From Litsea cubeba (lineage: Eukaryota; Streptophyta; Magnoliopsida; Laurales; Lauraceae), in the NCBI GenBank assembly GCA_012931725.1, contig CM022947.1, forward strand, positions 25,210,678 to 25,274,677: a DNA stretch of 64,000 bases. The letters run 5' to 3'. Under the pieces are notes generated by a model. It saw only the letters and a list, made by a program, of their open reading frames with translations, made no database searches and had not been told where the DNA came from. Positions 21,573 to 33,002 of the stretch are shown one piece after another. The position numbers and the translations under genes were made by a program. Position 1 is the first letter of the stretch. Each line of letters opens with the position of its first letter.

Positions 21573-24099
21573 TGATGGAACAACGCATTCTGCCCGGTTC
21601 CACTGAGGTCAGCAGACGTGGGAGTCCGTTTGGGTAGGACCCTTTCGTAATCGGGGGGCAGAGGCGTGCATCAACATTTTTTGTGTGGGTGTTCCAGACT
21701 TTCTATTTTACTTGAAATTGCAAGTGGTGATCCGGAGACCAACCTTCGCAAGTAAAAAGGAAATCAACTTCTTTCAAGTTTTCCATTGCACATATATTTA
21801 AGAAAAGAGACATTTTCTTGATTTGCCGTGAAATGCGATTTTTTTTGGCATTTATAGCCGATTTTGGCGTTTATAGCCGATTTTACAATTCTTATCAATA
21901 ATGAAAGACAAGAGTTGTAATTTTTATCTCTTTTGGAAAAATACAAACTACAATAAAAAGCAAGAAAAGGATGATCAACTTCTCAGGAGATTGTGGGGGA
22001 CTCGTTCAGATTGACGGTCGCAAGCCATAGGTGGACTTAGCCATCATCCATGCAGATGAGAACAGAGGATGCTATTGATTCGCTTGGCTTGGCTATAACC
22101 TCAGGTTTTTAGAGGACAAAGACCAAAAGGAGGTCCTATGTCCAATAAAAAACTAAGTAGACGGGATGAAAAGCCATGTCTAAGCCATTGGAGGCAGAAG
22201 GAGAAGGCAAGGACCTTTGGGAGGGTACCTTCCAAGGGACTTTTGTCACCTCGTAGCGGTGGTCGGTTTAGAACTTCCGCAGAGTTTTCTCTTTCTTTTT
22301 CTTAGATTTCTGATGCCTTTTTCTATTTGAATTTCTGGATTTTCTGCAGTCTGTCGTGCTGTTTTTACTTCTTGCAGTGCTCTCCTATTTATAGGCTTTT
22401 TGGTAGCCATTTAGGAGGGTATATGGGCTTTTATTGTCATGAAGCCGCATAATGGGAGGAGTTACAGGATTTAATTCCTTTATTTTGTAAATCCTTTTTC
22501 TTGGCTTTTGATTGGCCGGAGGAGATTGAGGGCATTTAATCGCCTTTAATCGCCATGATGGGAGGAGCTTCATAGTTTAAATGTCATGAATCTCTTGACT
22601 TATAACTCCCGGATGCTTGCTTATGATTGGGCAGTCCAAAGAAATGGATTAATGACTTTAATAAAGTTAGTCAATTAATCGCATTATGTGGTCGCCGAGC
22701 AGTTGAAGAGTCGCGGGCCGTGCCGTGTCTTTTGGGATTCTTTTGATGACGATCATCGATGGATCTTCATGTAGATCGACATCGGATGACCACGTAACTT
22801 CAGGTATTGGTTGCCAACAGCGGGTCGGTGGCATTTGTCCTGTCGATTTCTCGATCGGTTGGGTAGAAAGCACACTTTTTTGGTTGACCGATTGGCGATC
22901 AATGTTGATTTCGATACTCTTGATGATTGACCCGTGATTTTGACGGATGTCAAAGGATTTGGTGTCTCAAAAGTATGAATTTTGGAAAATCAGATGAGTC
23001 TGACGCTTCGAATCGCGAAAAATGACGAAAAACGGGGTTTTCGGGGCCCTCCCGGCGATCCCGGGCTCCAGGGTCGCATGGGTTTTCCCCCTTTTGTCCT
23101 GTTCTGCGTCCGTTTTTGCTGTTTTTCGATTCTTTTTTCTTTTGTATTTTTTCTTTGACATTTTTTATCATTTATTGGCCTGATTTCCCTATTGAAAACC
23201 TAATGAGAATCCTTGCATTTTTGTTTGCAAAGTTTCCAATTTTTCGGGAAAGCCGAAGACTTTGTCGCGCAAAGTTGTCGATTTTTTGTCAGAAGCTGAA
23301 ACTGGGCCAAACGATGTCGGAATGACCTGAAATTTGAGGTGAAGCCTCCTGAGCAATAAATAAGACCAACCATAGGCTTTTGTTTGAGTTTTGAAGCCGT
23401 TTGGGGTTTTATCACTAGTAGAATTGCTTTCGTCGCGATGAAAATATCGCGGCTTGATGTACGGTCAACCGATGTCCGATTGACTTGAAATTTGACAGAG
23501 AACCTATTGGAGTCATTTTAAGATGATCCATAGGCTCTGTCTTGGAAACCATGGTCCCGGGGAGCTTCGCCGCCGAGAGGCCTGATTTGGCTTCCGAGCG
23601 TCAAAGTCTGGTCAAATGTTGTCGAAATGACCTGAAATTTGACGTGTAGCCCTTTGTAAGCATTTTGAAGCTGTCCATGTGCTCTATCTGATGAGTGATG
23701 GCCTCGGTGGTTCTCACCGCCGAGAGGCTTGATTTAGCTGTTCGAGGGTTGATGTAGGGTCAAATGTTGTCGGTTTGACTCGGAACTTGACGTGAAGCCT
23801 TTTGGATGTATTTTAAGACCATCCATCGGCTCTGATCGAAGATTTGGTGTCTCCGATGCTTTCACCGCCGAGAGCTCCTTTTCAGCTGCCGGAGAAGCGA
23901 AGTTAAGCCAAATGATTTTGAAATGGCCCGAAACTTCTTGTGTACTCCTCTTTTGGATGTCTTGAAGGATCTTGCAGTTTTTGTTTGATTCTGACAAGAT
24001 TTGATTTTTTGGAAGTGGCACTGCCTATTTATGGCAGGTTGCGACTTCATGTAGCTTTCTGGATCTTAAAGAAGCAAAGTGACATTTTTGGTGTCAACA
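21573..24099 (-). repeat. 3' LTR of Tat copy 2
   Basis: Read on the minus strand it starts TGTTGACACCAAAAATG at 24,099 and ends at TGATGG-complement (CCATCA) at 21,573. TATAAATAGG lies at 22,384-22,393 (minus). The U5 end carries two GGC(A/G)TTTATAGCCGATTTT units near 21,846-21,890. It differs from the partner LTR by several percent, with short indels. Confidence 0.93.
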
Positions 24100-24110
24100 A
24101 ATGCCCCCTT
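24100..24110 (-). other. Polypurine tract of Tat copy 2
   Basis: Minus-strand AAGGGGGCATT immediately precedes the 3' LTR start TGTTGACACC, as expected for the plus-strand primer. Confidence 0.85.
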
Positions 24111-24299
24111 GAGGTGCAGCGATGAGTTTGCTTAACTTTTGTAGTCGATGTGCCTCGAAGAGATTTTGTGAAGGAGAGCTTGTGACTTGACCAAGAGCCT
24201 TTGAGTAGTCTTTCTTTTGGTATTGTATCCTTTTGAGCTTACAAGGGAATTATATGGTAGTGAAAGGGATCACATACCATCTCAAGGCAAAGTTTTGAA

Positions 24300-24560
24300 G
24301 ATGACATCAGGGATGTGGATTTGGATTTTGACCTTGTGACCTAACAAGCTGTATGTGGCAGGTTAGGGGGTCGGGTTTGATTTTGACCGTGTGACCCAAC
24401 AAGCTGTATGTGGTATGTTGGGGGGTCGATTTTGGTTTTGATCTTGTTACCTAACAGGCTGTATGTGGCAAGTTAGGGGATCGGGTTTTGGTTTTTTATT
24501 TTGGTCTTAAGACCTAACAAGCTGTATGTGGCAAGTTAGGGGACTAGGATTTGGTTTGGA
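24300..24560. repeat. Four tandem ~50-65 bp units with CTGTATGTGGCA
   Basis: A unit with ACCTAACAAGCTGTATGTGG followed by AAGTTAGGGG(A/G)TCGGG recurs four times at roughly 50-65 bp spacing. It lies between the 3' LTR and the antisense gene, upstream of that gene's promoter. The stretch 24,111-24,300 shows nothing else. Confidence 0.9.
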
Positions 24561-24844
24561 TTTTTGTGGAATGTCAATTTCAAGATTTTAGCTCAATTTG
24601 GTAGATGAGGCTGGATGGTTTGATTTTTGGAAGCTCATGGGGCTTGGAATTCTTTTTTGTATGGTCCAATCAACTCAAAAGAGGCATGAAACCATTTTTA
24701 TATGCTCTTGGTAAGAGGGATTTCTCTTTGACTAAAAACCCAATTTTTTTTTTTTTTGCCTAGGTGGTAAAACCTGGCTCAAATGGGCTAACCCATGGGA
24801 CCTTAAGCTTTTGAAATGGCTTAGATCTCATATGGTGTCATTTT

Positions 24845-25095
24845 TATAAAGAATATCTAAAAATATCTCCTTTGGATAGAGAATATCTAAGAATATCTTT
24901 ACTTGGAGAGAATCTCTCATGTTCCCTTTATTTTGGGAGAGAATATCTCAAGATATCTTTCTTTGGGAGAGAATATCTCAAATCTCCTATCTTTTGGGAG
25001 AAAATCTCTCATTGATTTCTTTTTGGGAGAGAATCCCTCAAAATATCTTTTTTTGGGAAAGAATCTTTCTAATTTCTTTCTTTTGGTAAGGTTAC
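24845..25095. repeat. Tandem ~30-35 bp units, GGGAGAGAATATCTC
   Basis: About seven units of GGGAGAGAATATCTCAA(A/G)ATATCTTT with variants run up to the TATA box of the antisense gene. GAGA...TCTC within each unit makes them short inverted repeats. Between 24,560 and 24,845 no feature is recognised apart from a poly-T tract. Confidence 0.85.
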
Positions 25096-25147
25096 TAATT
25101 AGTAACACTTACCTCTTTCTTCTTTCCTTCTTTGGTTTGCTCTCTTC

Positions 25148-25155
25148 TATAAAAG
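25148..25155 (+). promoter_or_regulatory. TATA box of the antisense plant-mobile-domain gene
   Basis: TATAAAAG lies 86-93 bp before the first ATG (25,241) of the antisense gene, a normal distance for a short 5' UTR. It points away from the 3' LTR, so the gene seems to have its own core promoter and not to depend on LTR readthrough. Confidence 0.6.
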
Positions 25156-25240
25156 CAAGGAGGAGGTTGAATCTCTTGCTCTTATTGCTTTCTTTTGCAA
25201 CAATCCCAAGAGGGCTTCAAGTTCGAAGAAGATTTTGGCT

Positions 25241-28003
25241 ATGCAAGAAGAATTGAGAGATTTCTGTGCGAGTACAAATGCCATATGTCCTGACATTGCA
25301 CTGCGGAGAGATCTCACTGTTTACCTCACTTATTGGCTTGGTAAGGCTATTTTTGCTGGAGGAGATGGAACGCACATCAGGCCGCATTGTATTTTTCCAA
25401 CTTGTCAGATGGAGTTTGGAGAGCAGCTTGCTTTGGTGCCAGCTCTTTACTCCTACCTGTGCACCGAATTGCAGGCTGCTGCTTTTTTGGTTCAGCTTGG
25501 GCTTCCCATGAACAGGGTATTTTCAGCCCATATCTTTTATTCGTGGTACGTGTACCACTATCCTAGCTTCCACCGGCTGGGTGCTGCACAGGATGATGAT
25601 CCTCTGATGATTCGACTGGCTAAGGGCAAAGCCGTGTCCGAATCACTTTTGTTTGCCCGCATGAGGATCCGACGGTTCAGGGATGTCGAGATGGGGCAGT
25701 CTTCAGTGAAGCTTTCTCCGAACTTGCGGAAGAAGGCTTTTGATTTTGGTGCCTCCCGAGACTACCAGGGCAGGGTCGGGAAGGCATTACTCCTTGACAA
25801 ATGCAGAGAAGGAGTGGCTTTTCAGCATACATGTAGGCACAATGGTGTACCGCAGACATCTTTTCATCGACATCTTGCCATATGTACCTTCTCGGTTTGC
25901 TCTGCAGTTAGGCTTTTCTCAAGGTGGTGTTGGAGCGCCTTCAAGCATGGTGAAGCGCTTTGGAGGGTTACAGGATGGGAGAAACGCATGGGCTTTCTAT
26001 AGTGCTGAAGACACTACTGCCATGATCTCTTATCCTGTGTTGTCGACTTCCCGGACTGTCGGCTTTGCGAAGTGGTTCGCGGAGAGCTTTTCGGCATATC
26101 GGGGGCTTTCCAAGAAGGAGCTTAATGTGAAGCCGTCATCTGAAAAGGGCCTTGGAAAGTCGGATGGCATCCGGCGAGAGGAAGTTTGGGCCTTCCTTTC
26201 TGGAGAGAAGCACAAGATAGGCTTTCTCGGTGACCAGGGCGTCATTGGTTCTGAAACTGTTCGAGAAATACCTAATGAGGCTTTAGAGCAGCTAGAATAG
26301 GAGGAAGCTGAACTTGATGCTTGGATGCAAGTGGCGCAGAGGCAAGCTTCCGTGGAATCTACAAGCAAGAGTAGACCATCCAGTGAGGAGTCAAGTGGGA
26401 AACCTGACTCTGATAGTGGGGCAGGTTCATCTAAAAAGCGAGCCCACAGAAGTAAGAAGAAGAGGAGTCATCATCGTAGCAAGGGGCAGCATGAGGGCTC
26501 TCTTGACATAGAAGTCCCTCTTACTATCAATGAGGATGTGCCAGTGGATGCTGACGAGCCTCCAGAGAAGAGAAACCGAGAAGAAGAGACCGTCGGTGAA
26601 TGTATGATTCTTCATCTTTCTCTTTCTATTTCTTTTCATGGGATTTTTCCATGTTCTGATTTGCTTCTTGTTTCTACTTTTTCTTCTCTTTTTTTTAGCA
26701 GAGGAAGACTTGGCGATGCCTGAGGTTCTAAGCAATGAGGTGGTGATGGATCCTGTCGGGGCACCTGAAGAAGAACCGAGTGACTCTGGAGTGAATCCAG
26801 AATCTCCAATTGGTAGAACTTTTTTTGCTTTTTTTTTTTGTGTCTGTGACTTGATTTGCTAACACATTTTTTTTGTCAGTTGACTTGCCACAGGATTTCG
26901 ATGACTTTGAACCATCGATGGACGCAAATGTTGACGGTGCTTCCGATGAGTTCATGGAGGAAGAGAGTGTTCCGCTAGTCGTCGAAGAAGGTATTTTATA
27001 GTAATAACCCTGATAATGATTTTCAAACAGGATCATATTCATACCTTTTTGTGTTTCTTTGGCAGATATTGAAGTGACAAAGGAGAGTCCGTTGCTTCTT
27101 TCTGAACTAGAGCAAGGGATGCCAGAGGTCGATCCAGAGGTAGAGGCTCCTGGGACCAGTTCTGACACTGTTGAGGAGATACCTTGTGCTGAGATTCCTT
27201 CTCCAACAGCTCAGACTAGAAAGAGTTCTTTTGTTCCTCTTCCAACGGGGGATGACATGAGCAGCCGACCGACGGAACGGGGCGAATCCTCAGCTGGGCC
27301 ATCTCTTCTTTTTGCGAAGAAGGTGGTAGTGCGAGTTCTGAGCTCTTGGATTGAGACTCTCCTTGCTGGACACTTGGATGCCGGATTTGGCATTATCCAT
27401 CATGTGCAGGAGATTCTCGGTGATGCCGAAGAGGCTGGTCTGGATGTCACAGGCGCCAGGGCGATTGTTGATAAGATCATTGCGCTGGGTGACAAGTGGT
27501 TTGAGACCATGGGTTTTACTGACGACTAGTTCTTCAAGGAGATGTTCTTGGACCCTGCTGATAAGGCTAAGTCTGACCTGAATGAGGCTACACAAAGCAG
27601 GAAGCAGATAGTCCGGGAGAAGAACTTAGAAGAGCTAGCCATCATTGGGCTGACACATGACCTTAACATCCTTGATAGGGAGGTCGATGAGGCCAAGAAA
27701 CGTCTTGAGCATTTAAAAGCCCAAGTCGCTGCTAAGTGGGTTGCTATAACAGAGGCTCGCGACAGGGAGAGTGCTCTGATTTGCTGGGTTGCAGATGCTG
27801 ATCGAGTTCTTGAACGGAAGTTTCAAGAGAACAAACAATGGAAAACTGCTCGGGATAAGCTTCCCGGTGTGAAAGAAGGGTTGCAGCCTTCTCCAGCATC
27901 TCATGGCAAGTTTATGAAGAAGCGTGCCCTGGAATCCCAGACGGCTGAGGCCAAAAGTTTGCTTGAGGAGCTGAAATCTTGGCTGGGGACCATTTTTGGT
28001 TGA
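25241..28003 (+). pseudogene. Antisense plant-mobile-domain-like gene of Tat copy 2 (broken)
   Basis: Exons are 25,241-26,601, 26,702-26,812, 26,880-26,990 and 27,066-28,003, matching copy 1; exons 2 and 3 are again 111 bp. The ATG at 25,241 begins MQEELRDF. YLTYWL follows at residues 28-33, then a region (QMEFGEQLALVPALYSYL) resembling the plant mobile domain. The C-terminal exon encodes the coiled-coil-like part. Disruptions include a frameshift near 25,763, a TAG at 26,298-26,300, a TAG formed across the exon 1-2 junction (T at 26,601 where copy 1 has G) and a TAG at 27,527-27,529. It converges with the element's gag-pol. Its function is unknown. Copy 1 shows what the undisrupted 3' part looks like. 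Confidence 0.82.
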
Positions 28004-28144
28004 GCTCCTGATTTTTGTAGCAGAAACTATCTTTCTTCCCCCCCTTTTTTTTGGTACCATATGTATTTTTTTTGTACTCTCTGTTTTTTGTAGTGCTTGT
28101 GAACACTTTCTTTTTTTGGTACTGCATGTATTTTTTTTGTACTC

Positions 28145-28480
28145 TTTTTTTTCCCCTACGCTCACTTAAATCTTTTTGTGATGAAAGCAATTGCTAAATG
28201 GGATGTTTTTTTTTTTGTTTTCCCTACGCTCACTTAAATCTTTTTGTGATGAAAGCAATTGCTAAATGGGATTCTTTTCTTTTTATTTTCCCTACGCTCA
28301 CTTAAATCTTTTTGTGATGAAAGTAATTGCTAAATAGGATTTTTTTTCTTTTTGTTTTCCCTAGCTCACTTAAATCTTTTTGTGATGAAAGTAATTGCTA
28401 AATGGGATTCTTTTCTTTTTGTTTTCCCTACGCTCACTTAAATCTTTTTGTGATGAAAGTAATTGCTAAATGGGATTTGA
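28145..28480. repeat. Five tandem copies of a ~66 bp unit
   Basis: The unit CCCTACGCTCACTTAAATC ... GCAATTGCTAAATGGGAT, followed by T-rich spacer, repeats five times. Copy 1 has two at 3,621-3,755 in inverse orientation. The array follows the stop and T-rich 3' region of the antisense gene (28,004-28,145). Confidence 0.92.
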
Positions 28481-28529
28481 TCAAAAGCTCATTATTTTGT
28501 GAAAATCTTTTGTCAAATGATTGTTTTGG

Positions 28530-28795
28530 CATGGGAGCCAGATTTTTTTTGTGGCATTGATAACCGGTTTGTTTTGTGGCATTGATAGCCAGTTTTGGTG
28601 GCATTTATAGCCTTTTTGTGGCATTGATAGCCGGTTTTGGTGGCATTTATTGCCTGAGTTTTTTTTTTTGAAAACCAAGTTTTGATTTATGGCATTGATA
28701 GCCGATTTGATTTGTGGCATTGATAGCCGGTTTGTGGCATTTATAGCCGGTTTTGGTTTGTGGCATTGATAGCCGGTTTTGTTTTTCAAAAATAC
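28530..28795. repeat. Tandem TGGCATTGATAGCCGG array
   Basis: Around ten units of TGGCATT(G/T)ATAGCCGGTTTTG occur with variable spacing. They correspond to the array at 3,246-3,560. The motif also occurs two to three times in the U5 end of each Tat LTR. Confidence 0.88.
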
Positions 28796-29230
28796 AAGTA
28801 TCGACTAAAAGTCGCCTCCCTACTGAATGGTCTTGCAAGTATCGATGGAATGTCGCATCCTCGCGGATTTGGGTGTAAGTATCGATGGAATGTCGCATCC
28901 TTGCTTTTCAAAAAATTTTGGTTTTGCAGGTACTGACTTGATGTTGTTTCCCGACGATTTTTGAAATTTGTAGTTTTCTCGAACCTTTGGGTTATGGATA
29001 TCAACTGAAATGTTGCGTCTCCATGGTTTTTTAGGTCTTTTTTGAACTTTTGAAATTTGGGTTGTGGATATCAACTGAAATGTTGCATCTCCACGATTTT
29101 GGATTTTGCAAGTATCAACGAAATGTCGCTTCCTTGCGATTTTGGAAGTGTCGAACGTGGTTCGCATGCTTCCGATTTGTGCGAGTATCGACTAAGCGTC
29201 GCGTCCCCGCGGTTTTTGAAAAACCATTTT
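28796..29230. repeat. Degenerate TGCAAGTATCGA tandem array
   Basis: Repeats of the form CAAGTATCGATGGAATGTCGC and GATATCAACTGAAATGTTGC correspond to 2,780-3,245 in copy 1. From 29,230 to 29,565 there is the unique 3' untranslated sequence of pol, containing an inverted ACCCAGTTGGGT word shared with copy 1. Confidence 0.8.
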
Positions 29231-29565
29231 TTTTATAAAAAAAAAGACACGAGGGTCATAAGTTTTGACCTAAAACCATTTAGGCGGAAAAAGGTAGGGT
29301 GGACTAGGGTGGAAATCCCCGAATCCAGATTTTGTTTCAAACCATGAATTTTGGATTCAAGGGTTGAAAATTTTGGTCAAGTTAGGTAAAGGTTCCTAAA
29401 CTTGGATTTTTTTGAACAATGAAACGATGAAAGTAAGCATTGTTTAAATTTATAGAAATTTCAACACTTGATATGAAAATTCTAAAAAGATTGGGTTTGA
29501 CGAGCGTGTACCTGGAAATCGGTTTTGGCCGTACAGGCATTGCTCTTACCCAGTTGGGTAAGTCT

Positions 29566-30960
29566 TCAAGGGTAATACCGCTTTAAGAACTTGCCGTTGA
29601 TGGGCAGCATACATCGGTCACTCTCCATGTTTAGGAGTGCGTATGCGCCATTGGAGAAAACCTTGTCGATGACATAGGGCCCCTCCCATTTTGGATCAAA
29701 TTTGCCTTTGGACTTGTGAGCGAAGACCATTGGTCTTTTTACTGCAAGAACCAAGTCGCCCTTTTTGTAGGCGCGTTGCCTCACCTTTTTGTCGAAAGAT
29801 CCTGCCATGCGTGCTTGGTAAAGTTCAATGCTTTGTCGAGCTTCGAGCCGTCTCTCATCGAGATTGTCCAGCTCATGGAGTCACAATTTGACGTTGCTTT
29901 CTTGAGTCATGTCATTTTGCAAGGATACCCTCAAGGAAGGAATTTGTACTTCCAAGGGTACGACAGCTTCACATCCATAGACCAAGGAGAATGGTGTGTT
30001 ATGGGTTGGTCCTCGAACGGTGGTTCGATAGGCCCACAAAGCTTCAGACAGTTTGTCGCTCCAGTCTCTTTTGTGACTAGAGACCATTTTTTTGAGGATT
30101 TTGCAGAGTGTCTTATTGAAAGCTTCTGCTAATCCATTTGCTGCCGGATTGTATGGAGTCGAAGGACAGCTTTGGATTTTGTATTTGTCACAGAACCTGT
30201 AGAATCGATAATTCCGGAATTGTGGTCCATTATCATGGACGAATCTTTTGGGTATGCCGAAACGACAAATAATGTTGGTGCGCGGGAACTGAAGGACTGA
30301 TGAGGTCTTCATTTCGTTGAGCGCAAATGCTTCTGACCACTTGGAGAAATAATCCGTAGCGGCGAATATGAAGCGATGACTTTTGCTTGAAGGGGCAGAA
30401 ATAGGACCGATGATGTCCATACCCCAGGCTTCGAAAGGCCATGACATCGCTGTAGGATGTAGCAATTCTGGAGGCATGTGAATGTAATCTACATGAACTT
30501 GGCATTGTTGGCAGCGCTTAGCAAATTGCATTGCGTCAGCTACCATGGTAGGCCAGTAATAACCTAACCTTTTTATCTGATCATAGAGTTTGGGACCAGC
30601 CTGATGAGCTCCATAAAGACCAGCATGAACTTCTTTGAGTGTTTCTTCAGCCTCTTGTTGTGACAAGCAGCGTAGAAGTACTCCGTTGAAGGATTTCCTG
30701 TAAAGGATTTTTGAAGGAATATCCAAATGAAAGCTTGGGGTTCGCCTTTGGATGCTTACCCGTTCTTTTGGATCTTCAGGTAGGATTCCGAATATAATGT
30801 AATCAATGAACGGAACGGATCCATCCAGTCGCCGATTGAAGTTTGAAGGATTGAAATCCGACTTCCAACCACTTGGTAGCATTCAGCAACTGCTTGGTGT
30901 GTGTTAAGAGGAGGAATGATTCTTCTTTCGCACACTGTGATTTGCATGTTTTCCCTTTCC
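29566..30960 (-). pseudogene. Integrase region of Tat copy 2
   Basis: It matches the intact integrase of copy 1. Visible are a zinc finger with HAGLYGAHQ and CQQCQ, and a core with GMDIIGP, VHDNGPQF and NGLAEAFNK, the last supplying the glutamate of the D,D,E triad. A TGA interrupts the frame at 29,881-29,883. The 5' side joins the second RNase H through a frameshift around 30,880-30,965. The C-terminal part beyond the stop is still readable to the TGA-equivalent end at 29,566. No chromodomain is present. Confidence 0.9.
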
Positions 30961-31371
30961 TGGATATCATAGATGTGGCAAGTCCAGCCAGGGCATCTAC
31001 ACGTATGTTTTCACCTCTACAAATGTGGGTGATGTGACAGATGTCAGACTTTTGCAGAAGCGATTGTGCCTTGTTGTAGTAAGGCAGTAGATCAGGCTTC
31101 CTGACTTCAAATTTCTGATTCATCTGGTTAACGATCAGTTGAGAGTCTCCAAAGACTTCCAGCATGGTGATACTGGATTCGATGGCGAGTTCCAATCCTA
31201 GGATCAGAGCTTGATATTCAGCTGCATTGTTTGTGCATGGTTCCAGTAGCGAGAAAGCGTGTGGAATCATGTATTTGTCGGGGCTAACAAAGAGGATGCC
31301 ACTCCCGAGATCAGCTATTTTTTTTCATTTGTCCTGGTTACACTGTCAAAGTACATGTCCCAGGAAGTATT
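30961..31371 (-). pseudogene. Second (extra) RNase H of Tat copy 2
   Basis: Blocks MYFD, NNAAEYQALILGLELAIE, EVFGDSQLIVNQ and VDALAGLA correspond to the extra RNase H of copy 1 (candidate residues D216, E259, D283, D333 there). It is out of frame with the upstream RNase H because of an indel in the T run at about 31,318-31,325. A second frameshift follows near 30,965. A TAA at 31,372-31,374 lies at its upstream boundary. The duplicated RNase H is a Tat hallmark. Confidence 0.88.
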
Positions 31372-32943
31372 TTATGAGAAAGTCTCCACATTGTAGACTG
31401 GTTCGTCTGGGAGATCATCTCTGAGTGGAGAATCTTTAGCCAATGGATGCTCTGCGAGGAAGTCCACTAGAGCTTGCCCTTTGATTGCTTTTTGTGGTAC
31501 ATACCTAATATCAAATTGTGACAGGAGGATGGACCATTTTGCCAGTCGAGCATTGAGAGAACCTGCTTTTGTGACAAGGACCTTCAAGAGGTTGACCCTC
31601 GAGACCAGGTAGACTGTGTTGGAAAGCAAGTAGTGATGCAGCTTTTGTACGGCGAACATCACTGCAAGACATTCTTTTTCGACTGGAGAGTAGCGATGCT
31701 CTGCACCTACTAGCATGCGATTGAGGTAATATAGAGCAGCTTCTTTTCTTTCATCATTTTCTTGTGCAAGCAGAGCTCCCAGAGAGTGATCAAGGGCTCT
31801 TGTGTACAAGATGAATGGTTTTCCAGTGGTAGGAGCAGCTAACACGAGAGGTTTTGTCAGGTATGACTTGATATCTTGGAATGCAGCTTCACAGTCAGCA
31901 TCCCAGACAAAGTTTACACCTTTTTCCATCAACCGGGAGAATGGACGGCATTTCCCCGAAAGATTGGAGATGAACCGTCTGATGTATGCCAATCTCCCTT
32001 GAAGCCCTTTGAGTTCTCTCAAGGTTCTTGGAGAAGGCATTTCTAGAATGGCTTTGACTTTTATGGGGTCAAGCTCTATTCTAGCTTTCCAAACTAAGAA
32101 TCTGAGGAACTTACCCGACGGGACGCCGAAGAAGCATTTCAGAGGATTCATTCGCAGTTTGTGTTTGCGAAGCCGGAGGAAGACTTCTCGAAGGTCTTCA
32201 AAATGATCTTCTTTTCTTTTGCTTTTGACGGCGAGGTCATCAACGTAACATTCGACTGTCTTGTGCTGCATATCTTGGAATATCTTCATCATAGCCATCT
32301 GATATGTGGCACCAGCATTTCTCAGACCAAATGGCATGACAGTGTAGCAATACACGCCAAATGGGGTCCGAAAGGATGTATGTTTTTCATCTTCAGGATG
32401 CATCTTTATCTGATTGTAGCCAGAGAAACCATCCATGAATGTCATTCGCTTGAACCCACAGGTATTATCAATCATTACCTCTTGTATGGGGAGAGGAAAT
32501 TCATCTTTAGGGCATACGCCATTCAGGTCTCTATAGTCAATGCAGACCCTGATCTACCTGTTTTTCTTTATCACGGGGACAATGGTGGCCAACCATTCAG
32601 GATGTTGTTCCTCACGGATGAAGCCGACGCTTTTGAGTTTTTGAACTTCTTGTTCAATTTTATCCATCACATCTGGACGGAATCTTCTTTGACCCTGCTT
32701 AATAGGCTTGATGCCTTCTTGAAGATTGAGTTTGTGGACTGCTATTTTGGGGTCTAAACCAGGCATTTCAGCGTAAGACCATGCAAAGCAATCAACGAAC
32801 TCACGAAGAAAGGCGATATACTCGGGTAACTCATCATCCTTTATATTCTTGCTTATGAATACAGGACGTGGGTTATCTGGTGTTCCCAAGTCTATCTTTT
32901 GAACAGGATCTTCTGTTAGAAGGTTTGAAGGTGGTTCCTCCAC
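31372..32943 (-). pseudogene. Reverse transcriptase and RNase H of Tat copy 2
   Basis: The reverse transcriptase shows a conserved N-terminal block ending in VPVIKKN, then CIDYRDLNG, TPFGVYCYTVMPFGL and the active-site motif YVDDLAVKS near 32,235. The connection block and RNase H follow, with FILYTRALDHSLGALLAQ near 31,790. The frame is continuous except for a TAG at 32,554-32,556 just before CIDYRD. It ends at a TAA at 31,372-31,374. It would copy element RNA into DNA in virus-like particles; these stops would prevent a full product. Confidence 0.92.
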
Positions 32944-33002
32944 AATATTTTCGGAGGCTTCCAGCTCAACGAAACCTTCTGGGTTTCAAGGGCATTTCCA
33001 AA

